Positions 60,823 through 64,000 of a DNA stretch of 64,000 nucleotides are shown one piece after another. Made by a program: the position numbers and the translations under genes. Position 1 is the stretch's first letter, and each line of letters begins with the position of its first letter. Below the pieces are notes generated by a model that was given only the letters and a program-made list of their open reading frames with translations, made no database searches and was not told the origin of the DNA. Source of the stretch: Candidatus Solirubrobacter pratensis (GTDB lineage Bacteria; Actinomycetota; Thermoleophilia; Solirubrobacterales; Solirubrobacteraceae); contig NZ_AUEK01000003.1 of the NCBI RefSeq assembly GCF_000425945.1, positions 186,001 to 250,000 on the forward strand, read 5' to 3'.

Positions 60823-61796
60823 CGGTTGAGCCACCGGGCGACGTCCTTGGCGTGGTAGGTGATGACGATGTCCGCGCCGGCGCGGCGGATGCCGGTCAGC
60901 GCCTCGAGCACGCTCGCGCGTTCGTCCAGCAGCCCCTGGGCCGCCGCGGCCTTGACCATCGCGTACTCGCCGCTGACGTTGTACGCGGCGACCGGCATGC
61001 CGGTCTCGTCCTTGACGCGGCGGATGATGTCCAGGTACGGCAGCGCGGGCTTGACCATCACGATGTCGGCGCCCTCGTCGACGTCGAGCTTGGCCTCGCG
61101 CACGGCCTCGAGCGCGTTGGCGGGGTCCATCTGGTAGCCCTTGCGGTCGCCCGCCTGCGGCGTCGAGTCCGCCGCCTCCCGGAACGGCCCGTAGAACGCG
61201 GACGCGAACTTGGCCGAGTAGGCCATGATCGGCGTCTCGCTCAGGCCGCGCTCGTCCAGCGCGGCACGCAGCGCGCCGACGCGGCCGTCCATCATGTCGC
61301 TCGGGGCGACGAAGTCGGCGCCGGCCTCGGCCTGCGAGACCGCGGTGCGCGCGAGCAGATCGAGCGTCTGGTCATTGTCGACGACGCCGTCGTCGCGCAG
61401 CACGCCGCAGTGGCCGTGCGAGGTGTACTCGCACAGGCAGAGGTCGGTGATCACCAGCAGATCCGGGTGCGCCGCCTTGATCGCCCGGGTCGCGAGCTGG
61501 ATCACGCCCTCGTCGTCGTAGGCGCCCGAGCCGAGCTCGTCCTTGCTCGCGGGCAGGCCGAACAGCAGGACGGCGGGGATGCCGAGCGAGGCGGCGATGC
61601 CGGCCTCCTCGACGGCGCCGTCGATCGAGAGGTGGTCGATCCCCGGCAGCGAGGGGATCGGCGTCCGCTGCGGACCGCTCGCCACCACGAACATCGGGTA
61701 GACGAGGTGCGACACCGAGAGCTCGGTCTCGCGGACGAGGCTGCGCAGGGCGCCGGTCTGGCGCAGCCGGCGCAGGCGGGTCGCAGGGAAGGCCAT
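60819..61796 (-). CDS. hemB: porphobilinogen synthase (delta-aminolevulinic acid dehydratase)
   Basis: The 325-residue enzyme condenses two 5-aminolevulinates. The zinc-type Cys cluster is LCLCEYTSHGHCG, the catalytic Lys pair lies in AYSAKFASAFYGPFREAADS and IVMVKPALPYLDIIR. QMDPANALEAVREAKLDVDE is also typical. ATG 61796 gives the standard start (FPATRLRRLRQ); an earlier start at 61835 is possible. The order hemB-ahbAB-hemL forms a tetrapyrrole operon. Confidence 0.95.
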   Translation of the reverse strand: MAFPATRLRRLRQTGALRSLVRETELSVSHLVYPMFVVASGPQRTPIPSLPGIDHLSIDGAVEEAGIAASLGIPAVLLFGLPASKDELGSGAYDDEGVIQLATRAIKAAHPDLLVITDLCLCEYTSHGHCGVLRDDGVVDNDQTLDLLARTAVSQAEAGADFVAPSDMMDGRVGALRAALDERGLSETPIMAYSAKFASAFYGPFREAADSTPQAGDRKGYQMDPANALEAVREAKLDVDEGADIVMVKPALPYLDIIRRVKDETGMPVAAYNVSGEYAMVKAAAAQGLLDERASVLEALTGIRRAGADIVITYHAKDVARWLNR

Positions 61797-61855
61797 CAGG
61801 GTGGAGCTTAGAGCGCGTTCGAGGGCATCCGGCATAGCCGTGACGGCGGGCAGGC

Positions 61856-63205
61856 TCAGAAGCGCCGCAAGGTCAGCCGGGCGACCGCTGAGTAGCCGGC
61901 GGTCAGCGCGAGCAGGTGCAGCAGCGGCGGCGCCAACGTGCCGCCGCTGATCGCCGCCTCCAGCGCCCGCAGCGCCGGCTTGAACGGGAACGCGCCGGAG
62001 ACGACGTTCAGCGCGTCGAACAGCCCGGGCGAGACCGAGCCCGACGGGACGAGCGCGAGGAAGGCCAGCGGGAGCGCAAGGAGGAATGCCATCAATGACG
62101 CGGCGCGGACCTCACGTGTGACAGCGCCGATCGCGACGCCCAGCGCCGCGAAGCCGAGCGCACCCGCGGCGAGCGCCAGCGCCCACAGCGGCGAGCGGCC
62201 CCAGTCGAGCCCGACGAAGGCCGCCAGCCCGGCGGTCATCGCCAGCGTGACGGCGAACGCGCACAGCGCCGCGAGCACGACCTTCTCGGCCAGCAGCGCG
62301 GAGCGCGAGACGAGCCCGCGGACGAGCCGCCCGAAGACGTGCTCCTCGCGCTCCAGCGCCAGCAGCCCCGCGGCGAGCAGGAGCGTGACGAACATCAGGC
62401 TGATCGCCACCGCGACGGCCACCGCGAAGCTGTCCAGCGGCGTGCGCGAGCCGTTGACGACGGTCTGCCTCACCTGGACGGGCGAGCCGATCGTCGCGAG
62501 GATCGGCTCGGACACGTCGAGGTTGTCGCCCGCGAGCTTCGCGAACCGGCTCACCTGCTGCAGCGCGACGCGGCGCGGGTCGCGCTGCGGCAGCCCCGCG
62601 ATCGTGGCGTCGATGATGGTCTGCGCGCGCCGCAGGCCGAGGATGTCGACCGATCCGAGGAACGGGATCGAGAGCTTCCCGCCCTTGACGACGACGTCGA
62701 GATAGCGCGCCGCCTCGGCGAGCACCGCGTCCGAGAGCGCGGCGTTGGCCTCGGCGAGCTGCGAGCGGATCGTCGACTCGACGTAGCGCCGCTTGATCGG
62801 GTCCTCGGCGTTGTAGAGCACCTCGACGGTGGGCCGCGCGCCGCCTCCGAGCCCCACCAGCGCGCGCAGCCGGTCCCCGGTGTCGGCGGGGATGACGAGC
62901 GCGGCCAGCGCGTCGCCGTCGCGGACCTTCTCGAGCGCCTGCGCGCGCGTCCGCACGCGGATCGGATCGACCGCCGTGAACAGGCGCGACGCGTAGGAGG
63001 CGGCGTCGAGCGAGCGGTCGCCGAGCTGGACCTTGGAGTCGCCCGCCGGCACCAGGTTCGCGAACGCCACGCGAGGCTTCGACGGCCCGGCCGACAGCGC
63101 CGCGCCGATCAGCACGGCGATCACGACCGGGTAGACGACCAGCAGCGACACCAGCAGCGGCGAGCGGCGCAGGATGCGCAGGTCCTTGAGCAGGAGCCAG
63201 CGCAT
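61856..63205 (-). CDS. ABC-2 type exporter permease
   Basis: The 449-residue protein has one N-terminal helix, a large extracytoplasmic domain (about 45-265) and five or six C-terminal helices, as in YhgE/DrrB/NatB-like ABC-2 permeases. LLKDLRILRRSPLLVSLLVV is the usual cytoplasmic lead and first helix. Its ATG overlaps the ATPase stop by one base (TGATG). The substrate is unknown; drugs, sodium or lipids are possible. Confidence 0.88.
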   Translation of the reverse strand: MRWLLLKDLRILRRSPLLVSLLVVYPVVIAVLIGAALSAGPSKPRVAFANLVPAGDSKVQLGDRSLDAASYASRLFTAVDPIRVRTRAQALEKVRDGDALAALVIPADTGDRLRALVGLGGGARPTVEVLYNAEDPIKRRYVESTIRSQLAEANAALSDAVLAEAARYLDVVVKGGKLSIPFLGSVDILGLRRAQTIIDATIAGLPQRDPRRVALQQVSRFAKLAGDNLDVSEPILATIGSPVQVRQTVVNGSRTPLDSFAVAVAVAISLMFVTLLLAAGLLALEREEHVFGRLVRGLVSRSALLAEKVVLAALCAFAVTLAMTAGLAAFVGLDWGRSPLWALALAAGALGFAALGVAIGAVTREVRAASLMAFLLALPLAFLALVPSGSVSPGLFDALNVVSGAFPFKPALRALEAAISGGTLAPPLLHLLALTAGYSAVARLTLRRF

Positions 63206-63867
63206 CAGTGGCCGTGCTCATGCAGGAAGGCGACGAAGGCCGCCTCCAGGTCGGCGCCGCCGAAGCCGCGCAACTCGGTGGGCGTGCCGGTGAACAGCAG
63301 CTCGCCGTCGGCGAGGACGAGCACGCGGTCGGCGTAGCGCTCCGCCTCGCCGACGTCGTGCGTGGTGTAGACGACGGTGGCGGGCAGCGCGCCGACGAAC
63401 GCCCACAGGCGCTCGCGCTGACGCGGGTCCAGCGCCGCCGAGGGCTCGTCGAGCAGCAGCACCGGCGGGTCGCCGAGCAGCCCGATCGCGATGTTGAGCC
63501 GCTGCCGGTTGCCGCCCGACAGCGTCCCCGCCTCCTCGCCGCCGCCGAGCGCGGTCAGCTCGAGCATCGCCGCGACGGTGGCGTCGACGTCCGCGACCCG
63601 CTCCAGCCGCGCGAACAGCCGCAGGTTCTCGGCGACCGTGAGCTTGCCGTAGAGCGCCGGGCGCTGCGGGACCCAGCCGGTCGGGCCGGCCGTCACCTCG
63701 CCGCCGTCGGGCGCGAGCGCGCCCGCGAGGATCTGCAGCAGCGTCGTCTTGCCGGCGCCGTTGGGGCCGATCACGGCCAGCCGCTCGCCCGGCGCGGCGG
63801 TGAACGACACGCCCCGCAGCGCCTCACGCTCGCCATAGCGCTTGGCGATTGCCGAAACGTGGATCAC
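63205..63867 (-). CDS. ABC transporter ATP-binding protein
   Basis: The 220-residue ATPase has Walker A IGPNGAGKTTLLQIL, Q-loop WVPQRPALYGKLTVAENL, signature LSGGNRQRLNIAIGLL, Walker B VLLLDEPSAALDP and switch His in VVYTTHDVGE. It is of the CcmA/NatA type that works with ABC-2 permeases. It starts at GTG 63867, beside repeat copy 3. Tetrapyrrole genes follow downstream, but a haem-related role is only suggested by position. Confidence 0.92.
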   Translation of the reverse strand: MIHVSAIAKRYGEREALRGVSFTAAPGERLAVIGPNGAGKTTLLQILAGALAPDGGEVTAGPTGWVPQRPALYGKLTVAENLRLFARLERVADVDATVAAMLELTALGGGEEAGTLSGGNRQRLNIAIGLLGDPPVLLLDEPSAALDPRQRERLWAFVGALPATVVYTTHDVGEAERYADRVLVLADGELLFTGTPTELRGFGGADLEAAFVAFLHEHGH

Positions 63868-63868
63868 C

Positions 63869-63932
63869 GGGAGTCTCGCCCTCCGGGCGATGCTCCCAGC
63901 GAAACGAGCGCGCAGCGCGAGGCCTCGCCGCT
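63869..63932. repeat. composite palindromic repeat, copy 3
   Basis: GGGAGT...GCTCCC with the same TCGCCC/GGGCGA inner arms (63869-63897) is followed by a more diverged second palindrome around CGAGCGCGCAGCGCGAG. It begins at the stop codon of the gene at the window edge and ends just before the ATPase start. Confidence 0.62.
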
Positions 63933-64000
63933 CATGTAGGCGCCGAGGCGCGGGCGGCCGCCGCGGCGTCGGAGTCGCCCAGCTCGGTTCCGCACGCCGC
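63932..64000 (-). CDS. C-terminal end of an unidentified protein (runs off the window)
   Basis: A minus-strand frame open to the window edge encodes 22 residues (ending AAAAARASAPT) and a TGA stop that overlaps repeat copy 3. The position, co-directional and tightly packed before the ABC ATPase, supports a real gene end. The fragment is too short to name. Confidence 0.4.
   Translation of the reverse strand, partial: AACGTELGDSDAAAAARASAPT

Overview
The window is a contiguous piece of a very GC-rich bacterial chromosome with dense genes and third codon positions almost always G or C. The gene set points to an actinobacterium of the class Thermoleophilia, probably order Solirubrobacterales: actinobacterial TatA/TatC, a fused AhbA-AhbB siroheme decarboxylase beside hemB and hemL, a Bacillus-like split cytochrome b/c complex, and the dimethylformamidase-like exoprotein common in that order. 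This placement is inferred from gene content, not from a marker phylogeny.

Layout. 1-1539: C-terminal part of a HypX-type hydrogenase maturation protein and a small membrane protein. 1536-4919 (-): SF2 helicase with a long basic histone-H1-like tail. 4972-7850: TlpA-like thioredoxin, GalT-like protein, D-aminoacyl-tRNA deacylase and an unknown protein. 7929-8513 (-): clpP. 8540-10668: array of GCAAC/GTTGC sites, then SRPBCC protein, ArsR regulator, SDR dehydrogenase and an HTH plus Clp-N protein. 10665-14769 (-): oppC-oppB-oppD-oppF. 14902-15530 (-): pyrE overlapping tRNA-Arg(CCT). 15657-22287: gshA-like ligase, L,D-transpeptidase, CPBP protease, HAD hydrolase, MscS channel and class A PBP. 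22424-23773: csp-infA-thiL. 23795-26673 (-): M28-like membrane protein, sortase and FlgM-like protein. 26722-28924: two-component system. 29055-31749: TreT-like and OtsA trehalose enzymes.

32387-37248 is a replication/ribosome block: rpsF, a TPR-like gene, ssb (inverted), rpsR, rplI, dnaB and a DnaC-like loader, followed by purA (37263-38603). 38547-41482 (-): ABM-domain protein, RDD membrane protein, Gfo/Idh oxidoreductase and WecB epimerase. 41775-42893 (-): LtrA-family protein. 42934-48192 (-): a 1752-residue secreted multidomain protein. 48413-51217 is an accessory stretch: a PD-(D/E)XK-like protein and a broken tyrosine integrase next to tRNA-Lys(CTT).

51249-64000 (mostly -): TPR-like membrane protein, tatC, tatA, a zinc-ribbon protein (+), polyprenyl synthase, menG, the qcr menaquinol:cytochrome c reductase genes, hemL, ahbAB fusion, hemB, an ABC-2 exporter and the C-terminal end of one more protein. 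Polyprenyl synthase, MenG and Qcr fit together as menaquinone synthesis and use; HemL, HemB and AhbAB fit tetrapyrrole synthesis.

The most notable observations are: ssb flipped inside the rpsF-rpsR-rplI locus; an M28-fold protein lacking its catalytic Glu pair, in an operon with a sortase and a FlgM-like protein; the pyrE stop codon lying inside a tRNA gene; a composite palindromic repeat in three copies that each start at a stop codon; recurrent TANNNT boxes 6-11 bases before start codons, which suggest leaderless transcripts; and a free-standing Clp-N domain fused to an HTH. No CRISPR array, rRNA gene or intact mobile element was seen.
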